Shown: positions 32,103 through 40,186, counted from the first letter of the stretch. The stretch: 43,706 bases of DNA from Cytophagaceae bacterium (GCA_029237685.1 JAQZBV010000007.1:1-43706); one strand, 5' to 3'. The notes: generated by a model not told the origin, from the sequence alone. Program-made: numbers and translations.

Positions 32103-35003
32103 CTATTGTACCTTCAACATTTTTTGTGTCGCTACGCCACTTGCAGAATGGTATTTGATCAAATATAAATCTGATGTCAAAGCCGTCGCATCAAAGGTGA
32201 ATGTATGTGTGCCTGCAGTCAGGTATCCTTCCACTACGGTACCTACCACTTGTCCTTCTTTATTGTAAACCAATACAGATACCTCTCCTGCTTCAGCCAC
32301 CACTACTTGTATATCCGTAGAAGAAACGAATGGATTCGGAGCACTGCTTACCATTGTTGAAGCATTAGAAGCATCTTCACCTGTTCTGGCCGCATTGCAA
32401 GAACCAATCAATGTCCAGGCATCAGACCAGTATGCACCTGCACCCGGCGCATAAGCCCAAGCCGAACCGTTGCACCATCCTGAATAAGGATAGGGTTTAC
32501 ATTGGTATTGAGCATTACCATTTTTTACTTTACTGCCTGCCACATAGTTTCCATTTTCTATGTATTGAGCAATGGCAGAACACGTATTATTCACTACAGC
32601 ATTTACTTTTACAGAAACAGCATCAGTCGTTGTGCTTGCGCCGCTGTTATCTGTGGCTCTTGCAGTAATGCTGTATGTACCAGCCACTACGCTTGTCCAG
32701 TTGTAACTGTAAGGCGCTGTATTGTCAGAAAATAATAAAGTAGTACCGCTATAGAAATCTACTTTGCTTATCGTACCGTCTGCGTCGGATGCAGAAGCAT
32801 TGATGGCAATGCTAGCCGGTGCATTAAACGAAGCATTGCTAGTGGGAGATGTTATCGAAACCGATGGCAATTGATTCACCGGCGTTTCACCGGTTAAGAC
32901 TTTAACTTCGGTATAACTGTTCCAGGTATTCAAGGTATTGCCATGACCCACTACTCTCAGGTATTTGGCGCTTTGAGCGGTGAAGGTAAAGTTTTCCAAA
33001 GCCAAAGAAGTACCGCTGCTGCGTACGTTGGTCAACACATTCGTCCAGTCAGATCCATTTTGTGAAACCTGCACATCGAATACACTTTGACGCGCATTAC
33101 CTGAGTAGAAAGCGATCTGTACGCCACGCATTGTAATCGCTGAACCCTGGCAGAATTGAATCCATTGTCCGTCGCCGTTTGCTGACCATCTGGTTGCCGT
33201 GTTATTGTCCAATACATTGGCAGGAATGTTTCCATCGTCAGCGCTTGCTGATACGGGTAAACAAAGTGGAGTTGGAGGTGTTACGGTAATAGTCACTGCA
33301 GAAGAAGTCCCTACTGCATTGGAGTTATCCGTTGCTCTGGCGGTAATCGAATAAGTACCGGCAGCAACATTTGTCCAAACAAAACTATACGGAGCAACAG
33401 CATCACTCGATAATAAAGTTGTACCGTTGTAGAAATCTACTTTACTCACTGAACCGTCTGCATCAGATGCAGAAGCATTGATCGTAATTGATGCGGGAGC
33501 AGTGAAAGAGGTGTTGTTCACAGGATAAGTCAAACTCACCGTTGGCAATACATTTGGAGCATTAGAGAAGGTGATATGATTTAAGTTGAAACCACCGGTA
33601 AGCACTACGATACGCAAGATATGCTGACCGGCAGGCAAAGACACACCTGTCTTCGTAGTGGTAGCCCAGGTCTGATAAGCACCCGTATTCGGCAAGGCGA
33701 TAGAACCTGTAACATCTGCACCGTCCACTTCCACTCGAATAGCACCGGCTGTGCTGGCAGAACGGATGTCTAATTTGTAAACACCAGCAGTCGTTACATT
33801 AACACTGTACTCCAACCACTCACCGGCTTCCACCCAACCTAAGTTGTAACCACCACCAGTATCTGTAGTAGCCTGAACGTCTACTCCATCGGTTCTGTAT
33901 ACAGCACCTGAATTGCCAGCAGTCAAATCATTATAAGCAACATTTTGCCCACCTAAATCATAATTCTCTACTTCCAGTTTACCGGGAAGATTTATTCTTA
34001 CACCATTATAAGGGCTTTGAGGAACAACAACTGATCTTTGTTTGAATACTTCATCCATCGCTGAAAGCAATGATTTATCACCTGTACCATCGTAATCCAG
34101 AGACCAGATCATCATGCCACCAATTTTAATATCAAAAGCATAATTGGTTTTTGCTTTGATGGTTGGAATACCGTTGTACCAAATGGTGCTTCCCACCTGA
34201 TCTTTTGTTTCTGCACCAGGATAAGAAGCGATGATTTCTTTGTAAGGATAATCGCGATTTCTAAAGGCGTTGCCAAAGCCATAACCATAAAAAGGAACAC
34301 CCAATACGGCTTTCTCTTTAGGCAAACCACGGTTCAACCAATACTCTGTATTACTCTTTGCATAGGCAAAAGAAGAGTGTTGACCAGGAACATTGGGCTG
34401 CCAATAACCTGCGCCGTCGTAAGCCATGATGTTGATGAAGTCCATGTATTGGAATACAGAATTCGGAACATTTCCTCCGCCATAACCTTGAGACAAAGCG
34501 GATGTTAGCAGTTTACCTTTTGGCTTCAACGCAGCGGAAAGCGCCGCGATGAAAGCACCATAGTCACCGTTGATGTTTGGACCTTCCAAGTCTACATCTA
34601 AGCCATCAAAATTATGAGTAGAAACATAAGCAGAAAGCTTCGCAACGAAGGCTGCTCTGTTGGTATTGTTAGTCAACATCGCATAACGCGCCAACAAAGT
34701 CTGATCACCGGAAGCAGAACCACCACCGATAGAGATCAAAACTTTCACATTGTTGGCATGCGCCTTATTGATCAGCACATTATTCTGTGAATTAAAAGAA
34801 AGATCGCCCGCTGAATTGACAGGGTTTTCAAAAGCAATATTGATGTGAGTCAATTTTGAATAATCAATCGTATTGGAAAACGTATTCAAATTGATCCAGT
34901 TAGGAACATAGGCCACCATTTTATTCTGTGCAAATACACTGGTACTGCATAGCATCAGCAGTAAGGCAGCGAGGACTTTAAAGGAGGAGTTGATTTTTTT
35001 CAT
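32103..35003 (-). CDS. Modular GH18 chitinase secreted by the type IX system
   Basis: A 966-aa exported endo-acting chitinase candidate. Domains in order: signal peptide (1-25); GH18 barrel (about 28-325) with the catalytic DGLDVDLE at 133-140 (Glu140) and SIGGG near 91; a CBM6-like module (about 340-482, KLEVENYDLGGQNVAY); an Ig-like module (about 487-575); an F5/8-type C (CBM32-like) module (about 580-705); a second Ig-like module (about 711-802); a CBM5/12 chitin-binding module (about 808-869, with GWCNGSAWAYAPG and ending WTLIGSC); and a T9SS type A sorting domain (about 885-966, SSAPNPF to TQKMLKVQ). The two Ig modules are near copies. It would degrade chitin outside the cell. Confidence 0.95.
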   Translation of the reverse strand: MKKINSSFKVLAALLLMLCSTSVFAQNKMVAYVPNWINLNTFSNTIDYSKLTHINIAFENPVNSAGDLSFNSQNNVLINKAHANNVKVLISIGGGSASGDQTLLARYAMLTNNTNRAAFVAKLSAYVSTHNFDGLDVDLEGPNINGDYGAFIAALSAALKPKGKLLTSALSQGYGGGNVPNSVFQYMDFINIMAYDGAGYWQPNVPGQHSSFAYAKSNTEYWLNRGLPKEKAVLGVPFYGYGFGNAFRNRDYPYKEIIASYPGAETKDQVGSTIWYNGIPTIKAKTNYAFDIKIGGMMIWSLDYDGTGDKSLLSAMDEVFKQRSVVVPQSPYNGVRINLPGKLEVENYDLGGQNVAYNDLTAGNSGAVYRTDGVDVQATTDTGGGYNLGWVEAGEWLEYSVNVTTAGVYKLDIRSASTAGAIRVEVDGADVTGSIALPNTGAYQTWATTTKTGVSLPAGQHILRIVVLTGGFNLNHITFSNAPNVLPTVSLTYPVNNTSFTAPASITINASASDADGSVSKVDFYNGTTLLSSDAVAPYSFVWTNVAAGTYSITARATDNSNAVGTSSAVTITVTPPTPLCLPVSASADDGNIPANVLDNNTATRWSANGDGQWIQFCQGSAITMRGVQIAFYSGNARQSVFDVQVSQNGSDWTNVLTNVRSSGTSLALENFTFTAQSAKYLRVVGHGNTLNTWNSYTEVKVLTGETPVNQLPSVSITSPTSNASFNAPASIAINASASDADGTISKVDFYSGTTLLFSDNTAPYSYNWTSVVAGTYSITARATDNSGASTTTDAVSVKVNAVVNNTCSAIAQYIENGNYVAGSKVKNGNAQYQCKPYPYSGWCNGSAWAYAPGAGAYWSDAWTLIGSCNAARTGEDASNASTMVSSAPNPFVSSTDIQVVVAEAGEVSVLVYNKEGQVVGTVVEGYLTAGTHTFTFDATALTSDLYLIKYHSASGVATQKMLKVQ

Positions 35004-35033
35004 AAATAGATTTTTAGCTGTGGTTGGTAAACA

Positions 35034-35186
35034 TTAATAGATTTCAAACAGCATCTGCAGCAAAACAAAGATGTTCTGTATCAAATAAAGCATCACCAGA
35101 GCACCGATGATTAAAACTTCGTGTGGTGTTTTTTTGATCCATTGAGTCAATGGGTGGCGAAATAATAGTTCTGCTTGTTTTCTCAT
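35034..35186 (-). CDS. Possible 50-aa single-pass membrane protein
   Basis: An ATG at 35184-35186 opens MRKQAELLFRHPLTQWIKKT, followed by one hydrophobic segment (EVLIIGALVMLYLIQNIFVL) and a stop at 35034. A purine-rich AAAAAGG lies just upstream of the ATG. It ends 30 bases before the chitinase start, so the two may be co-transcribed. No family is recognised, and an overlapping frame (35044-35334) competes for the same bases. Support is limited to the charge and hydrophobicity pattern. Confidence 0.45.
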   Translation of the reverse strand: MRKQAELLFRHPLTQWIKKTPHEVLIIGALVMLYLIQNIFVLLQMLFEIY

Positions 35187-35337
35187 AAACCTTTTTCTTT
35201 TCACTGGACAAAAGAGGAATGCCCCCTTTTTGTTCATAGCTATCCGCATGATTTCCAGGATCTAATAAGAAGACAAACGAGGAAACAAAAAGTAAACAAA
35301 AAAAGTAAAATTCTTCCTTGCGCACTCTAACCATCTA

Positions 35338-35362
35338 GCCCCTAAATCCCCTGAAGGGGACT
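35338..35362 (+). repeat. 25-bp interspersed repeat, copy 3
   Basis: Identical over 25 bases to copy 1 at 13390-13414. As there, a GAGTATG-type heptamer array follows within a few bases. Confidence 0.87.
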
Positions 35363-35364
35363 TT

Positions 35365-35420
35365 GCAGTATGGAGTGCGAGTATTGAGAAGGCATACTCC
35401 ATACTCGCGCTCACACTCTA
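35365..35420. repeat. Heptamer inverted repeat (GAGTATT type) followed by a T-run
   Basis: The left half has GCAGTAT, GGAGTGC, GAGTATT and the right half CATACTC, CATACTC, GCGCTCA, CACTCTA. Seven T follow at 35424-35430, so it could terminate plus-strand transcripts, although no plus-strand gene lies directly upstream. Confidence 0.7.
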
Positions 35421-35430
35421 TACTTTTTTT

Positions 35431-35520
35431 GGGTGTCAGGTCTTTCGACCTGACACGGATGGAGGTAACGCAGAATGTTTGCTATTGTCCGACAGTGTCA
35501 GGTCGAAAGACCTGACACCC
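35431..35520. repeat. Paired-hairpin (REPIN-like) element with perfect 26-bp arms
   Basis: The left arm (35431-35456) is GGGTGTCAGGTC, TTTC, then GACCTGACAC. The right arm (35495-35520) is its exact reverse complement. Each arm is a hairpin by itself (GTGTCAGGTC / GACCTGACAC), and the arms are separated by a 38-base spacer that also recurs at 26177-26239. Confidence 0.85.
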
Positions 35521-35595
35521 ATAAATAAAAAAAGAGTAACACAAACAGAGCGGAGAAACAGTCTCTCACAAAAAAATAAAATGATAAGATTCATT

Positions 35596-36534
35596 TTACT
35601 CTTCCACCTCTTCTTCCAACGCACTATTATTTTTATACCTCCCTCGATGCGCATTAGGCACAAAACGCAACGAGAGCTCATAGGCCTGAGGATTATAATT
35701 GCTTACCTCTCCCACTGGGAAATAATAAGAGAACATCATCTTCAATACGTGTTGACTCAGTTTGATGTCTTCCAAACCGCCGGAAACAGATAAGCCTTTA
35801 TTATATTTATAACCTACTGCGGCGGTGACATTGTCCTGAATCACTATGATCAGAGCAAGATCTGCATTATAATAGTCTTTGTCGAACCAACGGAAGATGA
35901 AAGCAGGCGTTAAAGATAAATAAGGACCCAATGCAACTGTTTTATCCGCGGTCAGGTTATAATGTCGCTCTATGGTATAGGTCTCATCGATCGGTGTAAG
36001 TTTAGACGCAAGGAGTTGATTGCCTGAAATACCTATATTAAATCGAGCACGATGCAACCATAAACCGATATCGGCATTGGGTGCATACGCAGAGCCACCC
36101 GCACTGATATTGGAAGCCTTATAAGAGTAATTGATAAAACCCGCCGATGCACCGGCACTTAGGATGCTTTTTCTACTGATGGGTAAATGAAAAGCATATT
36201 GCAGTGTGGCTCTGTTTCTATTGATAAAACTTCCTTCTTTATCGTTGATGAAAGTCAATCCGATGACGTGTCTTGATTTATTCTTTTTACGTGCGTTGAG
36301 TTGTGCATGACCGTAAGCATAAAAAGTTCTCACACCACTAAAAGCACCTGTCAATGATTGATTACCGGTGCTTAATTCGATGGCTGAATCTTTTCCAATG
36401 CTGGCGGCATTGATGAGCGCGTTGGTCTTGAAAAATTGTATAAACTGCACCGGCAATCCAGCTCCGGATTGCGCATGAGCGCTATAAATGCAGTTTGAAA
36501 AGAATACAACAGAGACAACGATATAGATTCTCAT
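35596..36534 (-). CDS. PorP/SprF-family outer-membrane protein
   Basis: A 312-aa protein with a signal peptide (about 1-22, ending YSAHAQ) and a beta-barrel pattern throughout. Family features are FKTNALINAASIGKDSAIELS near the N-terminus (usually NPAxxG), repeated AGASAGFINYSYKA-type strands, AAVGYKYNKGLSVSGGLEDIK and the ending YELSLRFVPN. PorP/SprF proteins act with T9SS type B cargo, for example SprF for surface display of the adhesin SprB. It is divergent from a sigma-factor gene across 148 bases, and the LRR protein of that operon has a type B domain, so a functional link is likely. Confidence 0.85.
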   Translation of the reverse strand: MRIYIVVSVVFFSNCIYSAHAQSGAGLPVQFIQFFKTNALINAASIGKDSAIELSTGNQSLTGAFSGVRTFYAYGHAQLNARKKNKSRHVIGLTFINDKEGSFINRNRATLQYAFHLPISRKSILSAGASAGFINYSYKASNISAGGSAYAPNADIGLWLHRARFNIGISGNQLLASKLTPIDETYTIERHYNLTADKTVALGPYLSLTPAFIFRWFDKDYYNADLALIIVIQDNVTAAVGYKYNKGLSVSGGLEDIKLSQHVLKMMFSYYFPVGEVSNYNPQAYELSLRFVPNAHRGRYKNNSALEEEVEE

Positions 36535-36682
36535 CTAATCAACCACTAAATATTAATTAGTAATTTTAACACAATAAATGATATATTTCTAAGAAAAAAC
36601 ACTAATTTAAAAAATAGCGCAGGAAGTTGTTTACTTTTTTAAAGCTTGTTTGTCGTTCAATTATAGGGAGGAAATCTAGTCC

Positions 36683-37252
36683 ATGCAGTATACTGACAAG
36701 GATGTTATATCGGCTTTAAAAAAGGGCAACGACGATGCTGTGCTGGCCTTTTTGTATAAATCGGTATTGCCTAAAGTCAAGCACTATATAAAAGGAAATA
36801 AAGGAAATGAAGACGAAGCCAAAGATATCTTTCAGGACGCTGTTATCATTTTCTACAAAAAAGTAAAACTAGATCAAATTCCTGATGATGCAAACATTAC
36901 AGCGTACATCTGTCGTGTGGCGAAAAATCTTTGGATCAATCGCGCCAAGCGGATGAATAAAACAACAGAAATCCCCGACGAAGACTTTCTTCAAATAGAA
37001 GGAGATTTTCTGGGAAACATCATCACCGAAGAAAAGAAAGCCGCCTTAACTACCCTGCTTTCTGAAATCGGTCAGGAATGTCAAACACTACTCAAGTATT
37101 CGGTGTACGACAACTTTAGCATGAAAGAAATTTGCAAGCTTATGGGTTACTCCAGTGAAAACGTAGCGAAGACCTACAATTACAGATGCAAGCAAAAACT
37201 CATACAACTGGTCATGAAAAACAAAGCCATTGAAAATTTATTAAGAAAGTAA
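36683..37252 (+). CDS. ECF-type sigma-70 family RNA polymerase sigma factor
   Basis: A 189-aa sigma factor. A good ribosome-binding site (AGGGAGG) lies upstream of the ATG. Region 2 spans about residues 20-95, with the core-binding DEAKDIFQDAVIIFYKK and the -10-recognition helix ITAYICRVAKNLWINRAKR. Region 4 spans about 125-182, with a helix-turn-helix in FSMKEICKLMGYSSENVAKT. There is no region 1.1 or 3, as in ECF factors. The stop (TAA, 37250-37252) shares its final A with the next gene's ATG, so the membrane protein is translationally coupled and is very likely its regulator. Confidence 0.92.
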   Translation: MQYTDKDVISALKKGNDDAVLAFLYKSVLPKVKHYIKGNKGNEDEAKDIFQDAVIIFYKKVKLDQIPDDANITAYICRVAKNLWINRAKRMNKTTEIPDEDFLQIEGDFLGNIITEEKKAALTTLLSEIGQECQTLLKYSVYDNFSMKEICKLMGYSSENVAKTYNYRCKQKLIQLVMKNKAIENLLRK

Positions 37253-38361
37253 TGAATCCTAAATACGACATATATGAAGAAATAGATCGTTACCTCAGCG
37301 GAGAGTTGAGCGAAGCAGAGCTGGATGCTTTCAATAAAAAGCTATCAACCGATGCGGAGTTCAAATCAATTGTCGATGCTCAAAAATTAGCGAATGAAAT
37401 CATCATTGATCAGGAAATGATCAAGTTGAAGGCACGCATGAACAAAGAAATGAACGCAGACAATATGGGATCCGGACCTTGGGGTAAACTATTGATCTTA
37501 TCTGCTGTCGTAGTGACTTCTGCTGCTCTTTATACTTATATAAATTATTCATCTTCTGATAAAGAAGAAGACAAGAAAGTTCTTATCGATATGCCTCTTG
37601 CTATTCATGTTCCTCCAACTAAGGAACAAACAAAAGAGGCAGAATCCATATCGAAAGAAAAAGTCAATAGCATTCCATCATCCAAAGAAGTGATTGATTC
37701 CAAATTTGAATCAACAACTATAGTTCCTTCTCAGGAAAAGAAAACAGAAACAATTGTTCCGGTTACAGAAACTATACCTGTATTCATTCCCCAAAAAGAA
37801 GAAGTCAAACAAGCGGCAACAGCTGTTGAACAATTGGCCAAAGTAAATTGCGCTACGGTACACATCACGGCTCAGGTACGAGTCGATTATGGTTTTGGCA
37901 ACGACGGAGAAGCTACCATCATTATTGATGAGTTATCGGTAAAAGGAGGGAAAGCGCCTTACTCTTATTCTATTGACCAATCAGCTTTTGACGGCGATGC
38001 GCGCATTTCAGGGATCAAAGACGGCACGTACCATGTGCGCATCAAAGACGGCAACCATTGTGTATCGGAAATTAAAAAAGAAATTGTTGTAAAAACACCG
38101 GTAAAAGAAATCGACGAAGCCTTTGCCCCTGCACATGGAGAGCGCTGGAAATTTCCGTTGAAGCCTTCTGCAGACGCCAACATTACGATATACAATAAAG
38201 CAGGTGTCACTGTTTATACCACGCCTATTTCCGGAGGGTATCCCGAAGAATGGGACGGTAAGACGAATGCAGGAGTTGAATTAGAGTCCGGTAATTACTA
38301 TTTTGCGATTCAATACAGTGCGCGCGACGTGGTCAGAGGCCATATCAGCATTGTGAAATAA
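37252..38361 (+). CDS. Putative membrane anti-sigma factor with SprB-like repeat and CHU_C-like C-terminus
   Basis: A 369-aa protein with no signal peptide. Residues 1-75 are a charged helical segment (YDIYEEIDRYLSGELSEAEL) typical of cytoplasmic anti-sigma domains of Bacteroidota, without zinc-binding residues. One membrane helix follows (79-97). Residues 101-195 are a Lys/Glu/Pro-rich linker that could span the periplasm. Residues 199-281 match an SprB-like repeat (KGGKAPYSYSID, GTYHVRIKDGNHCV). Residues 288-369 match the gliding-motility-associated C-terminal domain (ITIYNKAGVTVYTT, EEWDGKTNAGVELESGNYYF, GHISIVK), without the usual NGDG motif. The overlap with the sigma gene supports the anti-sigma role. 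The combination is unusual. Confidence 0.78.
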   Translation: MNPKYDIYEEIDRYLSGELSEAELDAFNKKLSTDAEFKSIVDAQKLANEIIIDQEMIKLKARMNKEMNADNMGSGPWGKLLILSAVVVTSAALYTYINYSSSDKEEDKKVLIDMPLAIHVPPTKEQTKEAESISKEKVNSIPSSKEVIDSKFESTTIVPSQEKKTETIVPVTETIPVFIPQKEEVKQAATAVEQLAKVNCATVHITAQVRVDYGFGNDGEATIIIDELSVKGGKAPYSYSIDQSAFDGDARISGIKDGTYHVRIKDGNHCVSEIKKEIVVKTPVKEIDEAFAPAHGERWKFPLKPSADANITIYNKAGVTVYTTPISGGYPEEWDGKTNAGVELESGNYYFAIQYSARDVVRGHISIVK

Positions 38362-38362
38362 C

Positions 38363-39997
38363 ATGAAAAAAAGAACCCTACATATCGTTGTTACCGTTCT
38401 ACTGCTTCTGCTGAACAGCAGACTATCGATGGCTGCAACAGGCTATGTCATTTCTGATCCCAATTTTAGGGCCTATCTGGTTGCTAATCGCTCTTCTGTG
38501 ATGTATCCGGATCAAAGTTTAAATATTTCAGCGGCGAATGCAGCGACAGGTCCATTTAAATGTTATGGTCAGAGTATAACCAACCTGGATGGCATTCAGT
38601 ATTTCACTAACATCAGTACGCTGGAAGTAAAATACAATCCAAATCTGCATACGATACCGAACATCGATGGTTTAACCAACATCACGACACTGGGTTTGGA
38701 TTCCAATGATCTGACTTCTCTGCCTAATTTATCTACACTGGTTAATTTGCAGGTACTCTCCTTTCACCACAACCGTGTAAGCATTTTACCTAGTTTAACA
38801 AACCTTACTCAATTAAAGGTCTTGTTTGTGCATCGCAATCAACTCACCGCATTGCCAAGCCTATCGACTTTGGTGAACTTACAATCCATGTCTATTTCAG
38901 ATAATCCTATCACTGTGATTCCAAGCTTATCCAGTTTAGTAAAATTGGTTTACTTTGCTGCGCATCGTAATCCCATCAGTGTAATGCCCAGCATGAATAA
39001 CTGTGTGCTATTGGAGCATTTGATTTGTTCGGAAAACAATGTGTCCGCAGTACCAGACATTACCAATTGCACCCAATTGAAACAAATCTGGATGCCCAAT
39101 TGCAAACTGACCACCCTCCCTAACCTTAGTCCATTTACACAGCTTCACACAGTAAATGTAAGCAACAGTGAACTTTCTTATGAAGACATTCTCCCTTCTA
39201 CCCTTCATCCAGGATTTAATCTAACGGATTTCAACCTCACTGGACAAAGACCCGGCACCGCAGCTACCATCAATGCCGTAACCGCTGCTGCTGTAGAGAT
39301 CAACTTGGGTTTTGACAACGCGTTGACCTCGAATATTTACACCTGGTTCAAAAATGGTATATTCTTAGTGAACACGACGGTTAATAAGTTAAACTTTGCT
39401 TCCGTGGCAATGGCCGATGAAGGAGTTTATACCTGTATCGTTACCAATACCAACCCTAACTTAAACGGACTAACGTTAGAATCGAAGCCCATTACGCTTA
39501 GGGTTTCACCATGCATTGTATCCAATAATCTTGACTATACCATTGAAAGCACAGCCTGCACTTATCCGATTGTGGTCTCGTTAGATGAAACTTCCTTTAA
39601 CGCCGGTACTGCACCTTTCACGTACACCTTGGAAAACAAAACAGACACATTGGCGTTTGCTACTTCCTCGTTCTCTTTATCCAAGGAAGGCATTTATGAC
39701 ATCGTAGTAAAAGACGCGACCGGATGCGAGGTCATTTTCGAATCGGAATTAGTCATTGAAAGAAACAGCGCATGTGATCCCGTATTCTATCCCAATGGAG
39801 ACGGTATAGCAGATACCTATTACATTGAAAATACCGGCACAGCCCAAATCTATAACAGAACGGGAGAATTAATCAAAGAACTCAACATACCCGCCTATTG
39901 GGACGGCAGCAATAAAAAAGGACAAGACGCTCCGAGTGGATTGTATGTGATTGTGGTGAATAAGGACATTACAATAAAGGTCACACTGCTGAGATAA
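38363..39997 (+). CDS. Secreted LRR/Ig-like surface protein with T9SS type B (CHU_C) domain
   Basis: A 544-aa protein with a signal peptide (1-25, VTVLLLLLNSRLSMAA). Leucine-rich repeats of about 21-23 residues cover roughly 75-290 (units such as LTSLPNLSTLVNLQVLSF). Then come an Ig-like domain (about 300-382, with DEGVYTC), an SprB-like segment (383-466, KEGIYDIVVKDATGCEV) and a CHU_C domain (470-544: CDPVFYPNGDGIADTYYI, YWDGSNKKGQDAPSGLYV). It is probably exported and surface-attached by the T9SS and acts as an adhesin or sensor. It starts 1 base after the anti-sigma-like gene. Confidence 0.88.
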   Translation: MKKRTLHIVVTVLLLLLNSRLSMAATGYVISDPNFRAYLVANRSSVMYPDQSLNISAANAATGPFKCYGQSITNLDGIQYFTNISTLEVKYNPNLHTIPNIDGLTNITTLGLDSNDLTSLPNLSTLVNLQVLSFHHNRVSILPSLTNLTQLKVLFVHRNQLTALPSLSTLVNLQSMSISDNPITVIPSLSSLVKLVYFAAHRNPISVMPSMNNCVLLEHLICSENNVSAVPDITNCTQLKQIWMPNCKLTTLPNLSPFTQLHTVNVSNSELSYEDILPSTLHPGFNLTDFNLTGQRPGTAATINAVTAAAVEINLGFDNALTSNIYTWFKNGIFLVNTTVNKLNFASVAMADEGVYTCIVTNTNPNLNGLTLESKPITLRVSPCIVSNNLDYTIESTACTYPIVVSLDETSFNAGTAPFTYTLENKTDTLAFATSSFSLSKEGIYDIVVKDATGCEVIFESELVIERNSACDPVFYPNGDGIADTYYIENTGTAQIYNRTGELIKELNIPAYWDGSNKKGQDAPSGLYVIVVNKDITIKVTLLR

Positions 39998-40007
39998 TAC
40001 TAAAATT

Positions 40008-40068
40008 AGAAAGAGAAACAGAAACAGAAAGAGGTATACACTCCTTCTCTTTCTGTTTCTCTTTCTTT
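40008..40068 (+). terminator. Hexamer inverted repeat acting as a probable terminator
   Basis: AGAAAC/AGAAAG hexamers (40008-40033) face CTCTTT/CTGTTT hexamers (40047-40068) across a short loop, with a T-rich end. The left arm has one unit more than the right. It lies 11 bases after the LRR gene stop. Here the period is six, not seven. Confidence 0.7.
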
Positions 40069-40080
40069 AAAGTCGTGACC

Positions 40081-40186
40081 TTAGTCCCCGCAGGGTCTCC
40101 TGAAAGGGACCCTGCGTCTTGAGTGACGCGCAGCTTGCATTCAAGCATTGCGCAGGGTCCTCTTCGAGAGACCCTGCGGGGACTAA
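40081..40186. repeat. 106-bp nested inverted-repeat element
   Basis: Perfect 19-bp terminal inverted repeats (TTAGTCCCCGCAGGGTCTC at 40081-40099 and its complement at 40168-40186). Each end also forms a local hairpin (GCAGGGTC / GACCCTGC), and the middle has a third (CTTGA / TCAAG). GC content is well above the surroundings. It has the same three-hairpin plan as 35431-35520. Confidence 0.8.

Larger units (their letters stand above)
35187..35595. other. Repeat-rich intergenic region
   Basis: These 409 bases lie between the possible small membrane protein and the PorP/SprF-like gene. They contain the 25-bp repeat copy 3 (35338-35362), a heptamer inverted repeat with T-run (35365-35430), a perfect paired-hairpin element (35431-35520) and about 60 AT-rich bases in which I see nothing. 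Confidence 0.75.

Noticed and set aside
35044-35334. 96-codon minus-strand frame with a hydrophobic N-terminus
   Set aside because: It overlaps the shorter membrane-protein frame at 35034-35186, its start abuts the 25-bp repeat and its second half has no structure. It remains a weak alternative.
35436-35681. 81-codon minus-strand frame
   Set aside because: It crosses the paired-hairpin element and overlaps the 3' end of the PorP/SprF-like gene.
36535-36682. Promoter recognised by the locus's own sigma factor
   Set aside because: The divergent gap is AT-rich, and I could not find the same motif upstream of both genes; it needs comparison across relatives.
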